Below are positions 1 through 7,030 of a stretch of 16,876 bases of DNA, in pieces. Origin of the DNA: Ruminococcaceae bacterium UBA5295. Its GTDB lineage: Bacteria > Bacillota > Clostridia > Oscillospirales > Acutalibacteraceae. The translations under genes and the position numbers were made by a program. Positions within the stretch are counted from its first letter, which is position 1; every line of letters begins with the position of its first letter. Below the pieces are notes generated by a model, which worked only from the letters and a program-made list of their open reading frames with translations, had not been told where the DNA came from and made no database searches. Location: the NCBI GenBank assembly GCA_002411365.1, contig DHSD01000027.1, positions 23,465 to 40,340 on the forward strand, in the 5' to 3' direction.

Positions 1-269
1 TCCCCAAAAGTTTTGCCGGTAAGCTTTTCGAGGCCTTTCATATGCTCAAAAATATTTTTCTGGATATTTTCGTTTATCTGGCGGCCGTCAACATAATACT
101 GCGTGCAGGCATCCGTCGTAATTGTAAAGCCCTGCGGCACCGGCATGCCGGCTGCGGTCATCTCCGCAAGGCCTGCGCCTTTGCCTCCCAGAATATTCTT
201 CATCATGGCCATGTCGCCATGAAAGGCCTTACTGCCTTCGCTGAAGTAGTACAAGTACTTTTGGCTCAT
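1..269 (-). CDS. ppdK: Pyruvate, phosphate dikinase, N-terminal part (cut by window edge)
   Basis: Pyruvate, phosphate dikinase interconverts PEP + AMP + PPi and pyruvate + ATP + Pi; in anaerobes it usually works in glycolysis or PEP regeneration in the cytoplasm. Only the first 89 codons lie in the window. Read from the ATG at 269-267 the protein begins MSQKYLYYFSEG and contains the glycine-rich GGKGAGLAEM segment and PVPQGFTITTDAC, which are hallmarks of the N-terminal ATP-grasp domain of PPDK. The related PEP synthase and PEP-utilising enzymes share the GGKGAxLAEM motif, but the opening YYFSEG and the spacing to TTDAC fit PPDK better. The start is supported by AGGAGGT at 283-277, seven bases before the ATG. 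The gene is transcribed away from glmU. The nucleotide-binding, swivelling His and PEP domains lie outside the window and could not be checked. Confidence 0.93.
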   Translation of the reverse strand, partial: MSQKYLYYFSEGSKAFHGDMAMMKNILGGKGAGLAEMTAAGMPVPQGFTITTDACTQYYVDGRQINENIQKNIFEHMKGLEKLTGKTFG

Positions 270-374
270 AAACAATACCTCCTGAATCATCACGGATATG
301 ATTAAATTTTGGCGAGCATTTTCTTGAGTATCTTAATAAAAAGCAGGACATAAATGACATAACGCTCAGAGAGT

Positions 375-383
375 ATTATATCA
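375..383 (-). promoter_or_regulatory. Promoter of ppdK, extended -10
   Basis: The minus strand reads TGATATAAT here, an extended -10 with a perfect TATAAT hexamer at 380-375. No good -35 lies 16-18 bases upstream, which is usual when the TGn extension is present. Predicted transcription start is near 368, giving a leader of roughly 100 nt before the ppdK ATG. Confidence 0.6.
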
Positions 384-429
384 AATCATCGCAATAAAAG
401 CTACATGAATCTGTAAAAAATTATCTTCA

Positions 430-470
430 TGGCGCAGGCACATTTTAAAGCCGGCAAAGTCCCTGCGCCA
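430..470. repeat. Perfect 9-bp inverted repeat between two divergent promoters
   Basis: TGGCGCAGG (430-438) is matched exactly by CCTGCGCCA (462-470) across a 23-base spacer. A second, overlapping pair, GGCACA (437-442) and TGTGCC (472-477), could form instead, extended by TTTAAAG/CTTTAAA at 445-450 and 477-483. The site lies upstream of the start points of both ppdK and glmU, so it is not their terminator. It could be a protein-binding operator or part of a small untranslated RNA; nothing in the sequence decides this. Confidence 0.6.
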
Positions 471-524
471 CTGTGCCTTTAAACTGGCAGCCTTTCCCCC
501 TCCTTTTTTCGTATAACTTTCCGC

Positions 525-552
525 TTGCAAAAACTAATTAATATGCGATAAT
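525..552 (+). promoter_or_regulatory. Promoter of glmU (sigma-A type)
   Basis: TTGCAA (525-530), a 16-base spacer and GATAAT (547-552), preceded by TGC so that the -10 is also extended. The predicted start near 559 lies after the in-frame GTG at 557, which supports using the later ATG at 605. Confidence 0.65.
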
Positions 553-604
553 AGATGTGAATGGAAATTGTTTTCTTTTTCAATACTGCAATGGAGGAAA
601 CAGA

Positions 605-1630
605 ATGCCACAGCAAAACTGTGCCGTTATCCTCGCCGCTGGCGAGGGCAAACGTATGAAATGGGACCGACCCAAGTGCCTCTCTCCCGTTCTCTTCAAG
701 CCAATGCTTCAGTGGGTACTCGATTCCGCCGGGAAAGCGGGGCTGCACAGCATCTGCGTCGTCACCGGATTTCTCAGCGGGCAGGTCAACAGCTACCTTG
801 AAAAAAACAGCCCCGGCGTTGTTTCAGTATTTCAGGAAAAGCGCAAGGGCACCGGCCATGCCGTGATGGCGGCGGCCGATTTTCTCCGCTCCCGCGCACG
901 CGGCGGCAACACACTCGTTCTGAACGGCGATGCGCCGTTCCTCGACGCCGAAACAATCAGGAAAGCCCTTAAAGAGCATACGGAGGACGGGAACTCCGTA
1001 ACTGTGATTTCCGCCGTGCTCAAAGACCCTACAGGCTACGGACGCATAATCCGTGCTGGTGGGGACGGTTCATTGCGCGCAATTATAGAGCAGAAAGACG
1101 CTGCACCGGAAGAGCTTGCCGTACGGGAAGTGAACTCCGGCGCGTTCTGGTTCAAAACTGACGACCTCCTCGATGTCCTTCCGCGGATACAGGCCGGCAA
1201 CGCGCAGGGGGAATATTACCTTACCGATGCAGTTGAGCTCCTTATAAAGTCCGGCAGGCGCGGTGGGGCCTGCGTGGCAGGCTCCGCCGGTGCTGCCCTC
1301 GGGGCAAACGACTGCCTGCAGCTTCACAGCCTCAACAGCATCGCGCGCAGCGCCGTGCTTTCACGCATCATGAAAAGCGGCGTCGATATCCCGTGCACCG
1401 ACGGCGTTGTGATAGGCCCAGACGTCACGGTCGGCAAAAACTGCACCATACTGCCCGGGACAATCCTCAGCGGCAGCACACAAATAGGTGCAGGCTGCAC
1501 CATAGGCCCCAACACATCACTGAAAAGTTGCAGGGTTGGCAGCATGTCAGTGCTGGAAAATGTCTGCGGCGAAGGCTGCAGCGTCGCCTCCGCCACACAT
1601 GCAAAGCCGTATTCCCGCCTCTTGCCGTAA
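605..1630 (+). CDS. glmU: GlmU-type N-acetylglucosamine-1-phosphate uridylyltransferase, short form
   Basis: The N-terminal domain makes UDP-GlcNAc from UTP and GlcNAc-1-P for peptidoglycan. Visible motifs are the nucleotide-binding loop LAAGEGKRM (10-18) with RPK (22-24), GTGHAV (82-87), NGDAP (107-111), GYGRII (144-149), NSGAF (177-181), EYYLTDAV (203-210) and GANDCLQL (233-240). A left-handed beta-helix follows from about residue 268 but breaks off after about four coils, ending in THAKPYSRLLP. At 341 residues the protein is over 100 shorter than bifunctional GlmU (about 450-460). It lacks the C-terminal coils that carry the acetyltransferase His, Tyr and Asn residues. The 83 bases after the stop do not continue the helix, so this is not a simple frameshift. 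The start is the ATG after GGAGG (593-597, 7-nt spacing). An in-frame GTG at 557 is rejected because it precedes the predicted transcript start. The gene lies 83 bp before prs, as gcaD does in Bacillus. I infer that it works as a uridylyltransferase only. Confidence 0.88.
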   Translation: MPQQNCAVILAAGEGKRMKWDRPKCLSPVLFKPMLQWVLDSAGKAGLHSICVVTGFLSGQVNSYLEKNSPGVVSVFQEKRKGTGHAVMAAADFLRSRARGGNTLVLNGDAPFLDAETIRKALKEHTEDGNSVTVISAVLKDPTGYGRIIRAGGDGSLRAIIEQKDAAPEELAVREVNSGAFWFKTDDLLDVLPRIQAGNAQGEYYLTDAVELLIKSGRRGGACVAGSAGAALGANDCLQLHSLNSIARSAVLSRIMKSGVDIPCTDGVVIGPDVTVGKNCTILPGTILSGSTQIGAGCTIGPNTSLKSCRVGSMSVLENVCGEGCSVASATHAKPYSRLLP

Positions 1631-1675
1631 AAAACATTAAACCGGAATGCCAAAAAACGGGGCCTGAAATGGCTC

Positions 1676-1684
1676 TGATATACT
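1676..1684 (+). promoter_or_regulatory. Possible internal promoter before prs
   Basis: TGATATACT, an extended -10 one base away from the TGATATAAT seen at other starts in this window, lies in the 83-bp glmU-prs gap. There is no -35 match at 17-18 bases. An alternative pair is CTGAAA (1664-1669) with TACAAT (1688-1693). Prs may therefore be made both by read-through from glmU and from here. Confidence 0.35.
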
Positions 1685-1713
1685 GCATACAATAATAGGG
1701 GGATAACAAATAA

Positions 1714-2670
1714 ATGAGTTTTCATGGAAAAGACATTAAAATTTTTTCAGGCAATGCAAGTAGGCAGGCTGCCACACAGATTGCGCAGTGCCTTAGCCTT
1801 CCGATAGGCAAAAGCGAAGTCACAACGTTCAGCGACGGTGAAATTTCCGTATCGCTTTACGAATCCGTGCGCGGCTCGGACTGCTTTATAGTGCAGTCCA
1901 CATGTGCGCCTGTCAACAACAACCTTATGGAACTCCTCATCATGATTGACGCCATGAAGCGCGCTTCCGCCGCAAGGATCACAGCCGTAATACCGTATTT
2001 TGGCTATGCACGGCAGGACAGGAAGGCAAAGGCGCACGACCCGATCACCGCAAAGCTTGTTGCCGACCTTATCACAACAGCCGGCGCCAACCGTGTCCTT
2101 ACCATGGACCTGCACGCGGCACAGATACAGGGCTTTTTTAACATTCCTGTCGATCACCTTCTCGGCGTACCCGTGCTCGCTTCCCATGTGAAAGAAAGCA
2201 TTGCAGGCCACACAGACGATTATGTGGTCGTATCCCCCGACCTTGGCTCCGTCACACGCGCGCGCAACTTTGCCGAACGCATAGGTTGCCCGCTTGCTAT
2301 AATAGACAAGCGCCGACGGAAAGCCAACGTATGCGAGGTAATGAACGTCATCGGCAATGTGAAGGGCAAAAAAGTCATCCTTGTTGACGATGTGGTGGAT
2401 ACCGCAGGGACTCTCTGCAACGCCGCAAATGCAATCATGGAAAACGGCGCAAAAGAAGTCAACGCCTGCGCCACCCACGCAGTGCTTTCTGGGCCGGCCA
2501 TAGATCGCCTGAAGAGCAGCCCGATAAAAGAGCTCCTGCTTCTCGATACAATACCGATGCCGCCGGAAAAGAAACTGCCTAACATGACCGTGCTTTCTGT
2601 TGCACCGCTGTTTGCCGAGGCAATAAACCGCATTTACAAGGATAAGCCTGTTTCCCCGCTGTTTGTGTGA
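1714..2670 (+). CDS. prs: Ribose-phosphate pyrophosphokinase (PRPP synthetase)
   Basis: This cytoplasmic enzyme makes PRPP from ribose-5-phosphate and ATP for purine, pyrimidine, NAD, His and Trp synthesis. The 318-residue length matches class I bacterial Prs. Landmarks are the N-terminal FSGNASRQ, the ATP-binding segment FGYARQDRKAKAHDPITAKL, MDLHAAQIQGFF with the metal-binding His, DLGSVTRARNFAE, the KRR flexible-loop region and the PRPP-binding loop VDDVVDTAGTL at about 222-233. The ATG follows AGGGGGA (1697-1703) by 10 bases. The gene sits downstream of glmU as in many Firmicutes and is followed by two hairpins, the second with a U-run. Bacillus has ctc, an L25-like protein gene, after prs; none is present here. 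I see no missing residue or frame break. Confidence 0.97.
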   Translation: MSFHGKDIKIFSGNASRQAATQIAQCLSLPIGKSEVTTFSDGEISVSLYESVRGSDCFIVQSTCAPVNNNLMELLIMIDAMKRASAARITAVIPYFGYARQDRKAKAHDPITAKLVADLITTAGANRVLTMDLHAAQIQGFFNIPVDHLLGVPVLASHVKESIAGHTDDYVVVSPDLGSVTRARNFAERIGCPLAIIDKRRRKANVCEVMNVIGNVKGKKVILVDDVVDTAGTLCNAANAIMENGAKEVNACATHAVLSGPAIDRLKSSPIKELLLLDTIPMPPEKKLPNMTVLSVAPLFAEAINRIYKDKPVSPLFV

Positions 2671-2692
2671 TGGCATTGCTTTGTTCCTTTAC

Positions 2693-2719
2693 CACAGCTT
2701 TTGCTTTTCGGAAGCTGTG
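2693..2719 (+). repeat. Hairpin in the prs 3' region, no U-run
   Basis: CACAGCTT (2693-2700) pairs perfectly with AAGCTGTG (2712-2719) around an 11-base loop, 23 bases after the prs stop. No U-run follows at once. It may stabilise the prs transcript 3' end or act together with the terminator about 60 bases further on. A smaller stem, ACAGC/GCTGT (2762-2778), lies between them. Confidence 0.5.
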
Positions 2720-2780
2720 CTTTGGCATTAATTTAAAACTAAAAGCCAGGAATTGACCGTAACAGCTTTCAGGGCTGTCA

Positions 2781-2819
2781 GGCGGAGCAGAATTTTGTCT
2801 GCTCCGCTATCGGTTTTTT
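2781..2819 (+). terminator. Rho-independent terminator after prs (possibly leaky)
   Basis: GCGGAGCAGA (2782-2791) pairs with TCTGCTCCGC (2798-2807) around a 6-base loop, with an added G-U pair at the base. Six T follow at 2814-2819. The U-run begins 6 bases after the stem, further than ideal, so read-through into pth is possible. Only 37 bases separate the U-run from the pth ATG. Confidence 0.72.
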
Positions 2820-2856
2820 GCCGTAAAATTACAGAAGTGGGGAAACGGGGGATTTC

Positions 2857-3462
2857 ATGCTGAATCTGTTCCATAAAGAAAAAGCTGTGGCAGGCCCTGT
2901 CGATTATATCATAGCCGGCCTTGGCAACCCCGGCAGCAAATATGGCGGCACGCGCCACAACGCCGGGTTTATGGCACTTGACTACATCGCGGAAAAAGCA
3001 GGCGTTGAAATAGACCGGCTTAAGTTTAAAGGGCTCTGCGCAACAGCGGCAATCGGCGGAAAAAAAGTGCTGCTTCTTAAGCCCTGCACATATATGAACC
3101 TCAGTGGCCAGAGTGTCACGGAGGCTATGCATTTCTACAAGCTGCCGCCGGAGCACACGATAATCATTTACGATGACATCTCTTTCCCGCCCGGCAAGCT
3201 GCGCATACGCATGAAAGGCAGCGATGGCGGCCAGAATGGAATGAAAAACATTATTTACCTTGCCGGAAAAGATACTTTCCCACGCATACGCCTGGGCACC
3301 GGCGACCGACCCGACCGCCGCATCGACCTCGCCGACTGGGTCCTTTCCCGCTTCTCTGAAGGTGACCGGAAGCTGTTTTACGAAGCTGCCGGGCATGCGT
3401 ATTCCGCTGTGGAACTGATGGTGCAGGGCAAAGCCGCCGAAGCCATGAACAGATTTAACTAA
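2857..3462 (+). CDS. pth: Peptidyl-tRNA hydrolase
   Basis: Pth cleaves peptidyl-tRNAs that fall off ribosomes and so recycles tRNA; it is normally essential. At 201 residues it fits the bacterial family with a 13-residue N-terminal extension (MLNLFHKEKAVAG) before the usual first strand. Conserved elements are GLGNPG (21-26, Asn24), TRHNAGF with the catalytic His34, KPCTYMNLSG with Asn81, YDDISFPPG with Asp106, and GSDGGQNGMKN. In the last motif Gln126 takes the place of the conserved His (His113 in E. coli), while the following Asn127 is kept. The start is preceded by GGGGGA at 2847-2852, rather close to the ATG, and by GTGGGGAAA slightly upstream. The stop overlaps the ribosome site of mfd, so the two genes form a tight pair. 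I see no separate promoter between the prs terminator and this gene. Confidence 0.95.
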   Translation: MLNLFHKEKAVAGPVDYIIAGLGNPGSKYGGTRHNAGFMALDYIAEKAGVEIDRLKFKGLCATAAIGGKKVLLLKPCTYMNLSGQSVTEAMHFYKLPPEHTIIIYDDISFPPGKLRIRMKGSDGGQNGMKNIIYLAGKDTFPRIRLGTGDRPDRRIDLADWVLSRFSEGDRKLFYEAAGHAYSAVELMVQGKAAEAMNRFN

Positions 3463-3472
3463 GGAGATTTTC

Positions 3473-6400
3473 ATGCAGTTTCTGAATGATGCAATCGGCA
3501 GGCTGAAAGAGTTCAAAGGCCTTGAGTCGGCGGTTCAGAGCCACAGCCTTCCCGCTGCGGTCACAGGCGTTGGCGGCGTACATAAGGCAAATATAGTATA
3601 CTCGCTCTGCTCCCGCCTCGGGCGCAAGGCGTTTATCATTACAGGCAGCGAACCCGAGGCCAACCGCCTGTGTTCCGATCTTACGGCAATGGGCCTGAAA
3701 ACGCTTTTTTACCCTTACCGTGATTTTTCACTGCGCGACACCGAAAGCAGTTCCCATGAGTATGAGCACCAGCGCATACTCGCGCTCTCTTCGCTGCTCG
3801 ACGGGCGCTGCGACGCTGTTGTCTGCTGCGTTGACGCCGCCCTTCAGTACACTATCCCGCCAAACGAGCTTAGGCGGCGCACAGTCACGCTTAAAGCAGG
3901 CATGAGCATTTCGATGGAGCACATACTTTCACTGCTCAACTCATGCGGCTACGAACAGGCACTACAGATAGAAGGGTCCGGGCAGTTTTCCCGCCGGGGC
4001 GGGATACTCGACTTTTTCCCGCCCGGGCTTCAGGAGCCTGTAAGGGCCGAATTTTTCGGCGATGAAATCGACACACTCGCTTTCTTTAACCCTGAGACAC
4101 AGCGCCGCACAGAAAAAGCGGAAAGCGTTACTCTTTCGCCCGCCGTCGAGGCGCTGATAGACGACCCTAAAGGCCTTGCAAAAAAGATTAAGGCGATTTC
4201 GTCGCACCTGCGCGGAAAAACTGCCGGCGCAGCAAGGGCTGTGCTCGGCAGGGAGGCGGAAAAGCTTGAGAACGGCCTGCCGCTCTGCAGTGCAGACAAG
4301 TTCATCCCGCTGCTTTATGGTGGTAAGGTCTCTTCCCTCCTCAATTATATGGGAAAAGACACACTCCTGTTTGTCAGCGAGCCAGCCAATGTGCACGACC
4401 GCATGAAAAGCACGCAGTGGCAGTGGAGCGAAGACCTGAAAGATTATCTTGCCGACGGCACGCTCTGCCATTCCCTTGACACCTACAGCCTCAGCTGGCA
4501 GGAAGCACTTGAAGTTTTTGCCGGCGCGGGCGCCATTTACCTTGACAATTTCGTCCATGGCGGCTATGACACCCCTGTGCGCTCCGTGTTCAACTTCACC
4601 GCACGCCAGCTTTCCGTCTGGGGCGGCAGCATGCAACTCCTCACGGAAGACATCAAGAATATGCTCAATGACAAATGGGCTTGCATCGTCCTCGCAGGCG
4701 GCGAAAAGGCTGCCAAAACGCTCGCTGCCGACCTGCTGCGGCAGAATATAAACGCCGTATATGCCGAAAGCCCGCAAAAGGCCGAGCGCGGTGAAGTCAT
4801 CGTGACTTCGGGCGCGCTCTCAGGCGGCATTGAATACCCCGCCGCATTTTTCGGCCTAATAACGCGCGGCCACACTGCGCCGCCTGAAAAGCACCGCGCT
4901 GCAAAAGCCCGCACTGGCCAGAAAATCACCGACATCTCAGACCTTGCGCCCGGCGACTACATCGTGCACGCGACACACGGTATAGGTATTTTTGAGGGTA
5001 TAAAGAAAATAGAGATGCAGGGCATTGTAAAAGACTACATCGAGGTTAAGTATGCAAAGGGCGACACGCTTTACGTGCCGGTCACACAACTCGACATAGT
5101 CTCAAAATATATAGGTCCGCACGAAGATGCAAACGTGAGGCTCAACCGCCTCGGCGGCTCCGACTGGCAGAAGCAGAAAGCCCGCGTGCGCAACGCTGTG
5201 AAAGACATCGCGAAGGACCTCATCAAACTTTATGCGCAGCGCATGTCTGCAAAAGGCTATGCCTTTTCGCCCGACAATGAGTGGCAGCGAGATTTTGAGT
5301 CGCATTTCGAGTTTGAGGAAACGGACGACCAGCTCCGCTGCATAGAAGAAATAAAGAGCGACATGGAAAAGCCTGTTCCCATGGACCGGCTGCTGTGCGG
5401 CGACGTAGGTTTCGGCAAAACAGAAGTCGCCCTGCGCGCCGCATTCAAGTGCATAACCGACGGCAGGCAGTGCGTCATGCTCGTGCCAACCACGATACTC
5501 GCGTGGCAGCATTACCAGACTGTCACCCGCCGCATGGAAGGGTTCCCCGTGAAGATAGAGCTCCTTTCGCGGTTCCGCACGCCCAAACAGCAGCAGGATA
5601 TAATCCGGAAACTTAAGCGCGGCGAAATAGACATGGTCGTCGGCACGCACAGGCTCATATCAAAGGATGTGGAATTCCGCGACCTCGGCCTTATCATAAT
5701 TGACGAAGAACAGAGGTTCGGCGTTGCGCAGAAGGAAAGGCTCAAGAAAAAATATAAAAACGTCGATGTACTGACGCTCTCGGCAACGCCTATCCCCCGC
5801 ACGCTCAACATGGCCCTTTCCGGCATACGCGACATGAGCGTCATAGAAGAAGCGCCGCGCGACCGGCACCCTGTGCAGACTTATGTGCTCGAGTATGACG
5901 GTGCCGTCATAAATGAAGCCATAAGGCGCGAGTTGCGGCGCGGCGGGCAGGTCTACTACCTGCACAACGATGTGGGCTCAATAGAGCGCACCGCCGCAAG
6001 GATACAGGCGGCCGTGCCGGAAGCCAAAGTCGGCTTCGGCCACGGCAAAATGGCGGAGCAGGAGCTTTCCGAAGCGTGGCGCAGGCTCGTAGAGCAGGAA
6101 ATCGACGTATTCGTGTGCACAACGATTATTGAGACAGGCGTCGACGTGCCAAACGTCAATACGCTTATCATCGAAGACGCCGACCGCATGGGGCTTTCAC
6201 AACTCCATCAGATACGCGGCCGCGTGGGGCGCTCGTCAAGGCGCGCCTACGCCTACCTCACATTCAAGCGCAACAAGGTGCTTTCAGAGATCGCGCAGAA
6301 GCGCCTTTCGGCCATACGCCAGTTCACGGAATTCGGCTCCGGATTCAAAATTGCAATGCGCGATATGGAAATACGCGGTGCCGGAAATATCCTCGGCGGC

Positions 6401-7009
6401 GAGCAGCACGGCCATATGGAAGCCGTAGGCTACGACATGTACCTTCACCTTCTCTCCGAAGCCATAAAGCGCGAAAAGGGTGAAAATGTGAAGGAATACG
6501 GCGAGGAGTGCCTCGTAGACCTTCAGGTGCAGGCGCATATCCCCGAAAGCTATATCCCGGGCCTCAACCAGAGGCTCGAGATTTACCGCCGCATTGCCGA
6601 CATACGCACAGATGAAGATGCGCTCGACGTGACCGACGAACTTATCGACCGCTTCGGCGACCCGCCAGAAAGCGTAAACGGCCTCATTCAGGTCGCACTG
6701 CTGCGCAATTGCGCTTCAGAGCTCGGCATACGCGAAATAAAGCAGAAGGGCGACAAGCTCCTTCTTTACCGCGACCGCTTCGAGATGGAGCGCATCTCCG
6801 CGCTCATCGGCGCCATGCACGGCAGAGTGATGGTAAACGCCGGGGCAAAGCCGTACCTCAGCATCACCATACCACAGGGCGACAAGCCGCTCAGCGTGCT
6901 CAAGGAAACGCTCTCGCTCTTAAGCGGCAAAGATGCAAAGGCAGATACCAAAGGAACCCAAAAAGATAGACAGCCTTCTGTAAAAAGTGATATAATTGCA
7001 AAAGAATGA
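3473..7009 (+). CDS. mfd: Transcription-repair coupling factor Mfd
   Basis: Mfd is a DNA translocase that pushes RNA polymerase off lesions and recruits UvrA(BC) for strand-specific repair. At 1178 residues it is full length. The N-terminal UvrB-like module covers roughly 1-340, including the FSRRGGILDFFPPG segment. The RNA-polymerase interaction domain begins near 484 (DLAPGDYIVHATHGIGIFEGI). The RecG-like motor has Walker A GDVGFGKT (643-650), the DEEQ box (744-747), LSATPIPRTL, TTIIETGVDVPN and the arginine-finger segment QIRGRVGR near 910. The C-terminal TRCF domain (about 1015-1100) contains IPGLNQRLEIYRRIA and ends in a Lys/Asp-rich tail. The ATG follows AAGGAG (3461-3466), which overlaps the pth stop codon. 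The Bacillus gene fin, which lies between pth and mfd there, is absent. The last codons contain a promoter for the next gene. Confidence 0.98.
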   Translation: MQFLNDAIGRLKEFKGLESAVQSHSLPAAVTGVGGVHKANIVYSLCSRLGRKAFIITGSEPEANRLCSDLTAMGLKTLFYPYRDFSLRDTESSSHEYEHQRILALSSLLDGRCDAVVCCVDAALQYTIPPNELRRRTVTLKAGMSISMEHILSLLNSCGYEQALQIEGSGQFSRRGGILDFFPPGLQEPVRAEFFGDEIDTLAFFNPETQRRTEKAESVTLSPAVEALIDDPKGLAKKIKAISSHLRGKTAGAARAVLGREAEKLENGLPLCSADKFIPLLYGGKVSSLLNYMGKDTLLFVSEPANVHDRMKSTQWQWSEDLKDYLADGTLCHSLDTYSLSWQEALEVFAGAGAIYLDNFVHGGYDTPVRSVFNFTARQLSVWGGSMQLLTEDIKNMLNDKWACIVLAGGEKAAKTLAADLLRQNINAVYAESPQKAERGEVIVTSGALSGGIEYPAAFFGLITRGHTAPPEKHRAAKARTGQKITDISDLAPGDYIVHATHGIGIFEGIKKIEMQGIVKDYIEVKYAKGDTLYVPVTQLDIVSKYIGPHEDANVRLNRLGGSDWQKQKARVRNAVKDIAKDLIKLYAQRMSAKGYAFSPDNEWQRDFESHFEFEETDDQLRCIEEIKSDMEKPVPMDRLLCGDVGFGKTEVALRAAFKCITDGRQCVMLVPTTILAWQHYQTVTRRMEGFPVKIELLSRFRTPKQQQDIIRKLKRGEIDMVVGTHRLISKDVEFRDLGLIIIDEEQRFGVAQKERLKKKYKNVDVLTLSATPIPRTLNMALSGIRDMSVIEEAPRDRHPVQTYVLEYDGAVINEAIRRELRRGGQVYYLHNDVGSIERTAARIQAAVPEAKVGFGHGKMAEQELSEAWRRLVEQEIDVFVCTTIIETGVDVPNVNTLIIEDADRMGLSQLHQIRGRVGRSSRRAYAYLTFKRNKVLSEIAQKRLSAIRQFTEFGSGFKIAMRDMEIRGAGNILGGEQHGHMEAVGYDMYLHLLSEAIKREKGENVKEYGEECLVDLQVQAHIPESYIPGLNQRLEIYRRIADIRTDEDALDVTDELIDRFGDPPESVNGLIQVALLRNCASELGIREIKQKGDKLLLYRDRFEMERISALIGAMHGRVMVNAGAKPYLSITIPQGDKPLSVLKETLSLLSGKDAKADTKGTQKDRQPSVKSDIIAKE
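6967..6996 (+). promoter_or_regulatory. Promoter inside the 3' end of mfd
   Basis: TAGACA (6967-6972), 18 bases, then TATAAT (6991-6996) preceded by TGA, making the extended -10 TGATATAAT. Both hexamers are close to consensus and lie wholly within the last codons of mfd. The predicted start near 7003 would give a leader of about 28 nt for the lipoprotein gene. Confidence 0.65.
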
Positions 7010-7030
7010 AAATGAATCGAAGTGTTAATA

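Larger units (their letters stand above)
270..604. other. Divergent intergenic region ppdK / glmU
   Basis: This 335-bp gap holds no credible coding sequence. It contains the ppdK ribosome site (277-283, minus), an extended -10 for ppdK (375-383, minus), a perfect inverted repeat (430-470), a pyrimidine-rich tract (about 491-510), a sigma-A-type promoter for glmU (525-552, plus) and the glmU ribosome site (593-597). The ppdK leader would be about 100 nt. The stretch 284-370 is AT-rich and shows no structure that I recognise as a riboswitch. Confidence 0.7.

Noticed and set aside
557..604. Upstream GTG start for glmU adding 16 residues
   Set aside because: It precedes the predicted transcript start, has no ribosome site, and the extra residues are absent from the family. 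The ATG at 605 has GGAGG.
1747..2676. A 309-codon open frame antisense to prs
   Set aside because: It is a shadow: prs is unmistakable, and the antisense product is Cys/His-rich with no recognisable domain or ribosome site.
2728..3516. A 262-codon open frame antisense to pth
   Set aside because: It mirrors the strongly conserved pth, runs through the terminator hairpin and across the pth-mfd junction, and has no start signals.
3962..4777. A 271-codon open frame antisense to mfd, with several shorter ones nearby
   Set aside because: All lie within the intact mfd gene and reflect its codon bias rather than separate genes.
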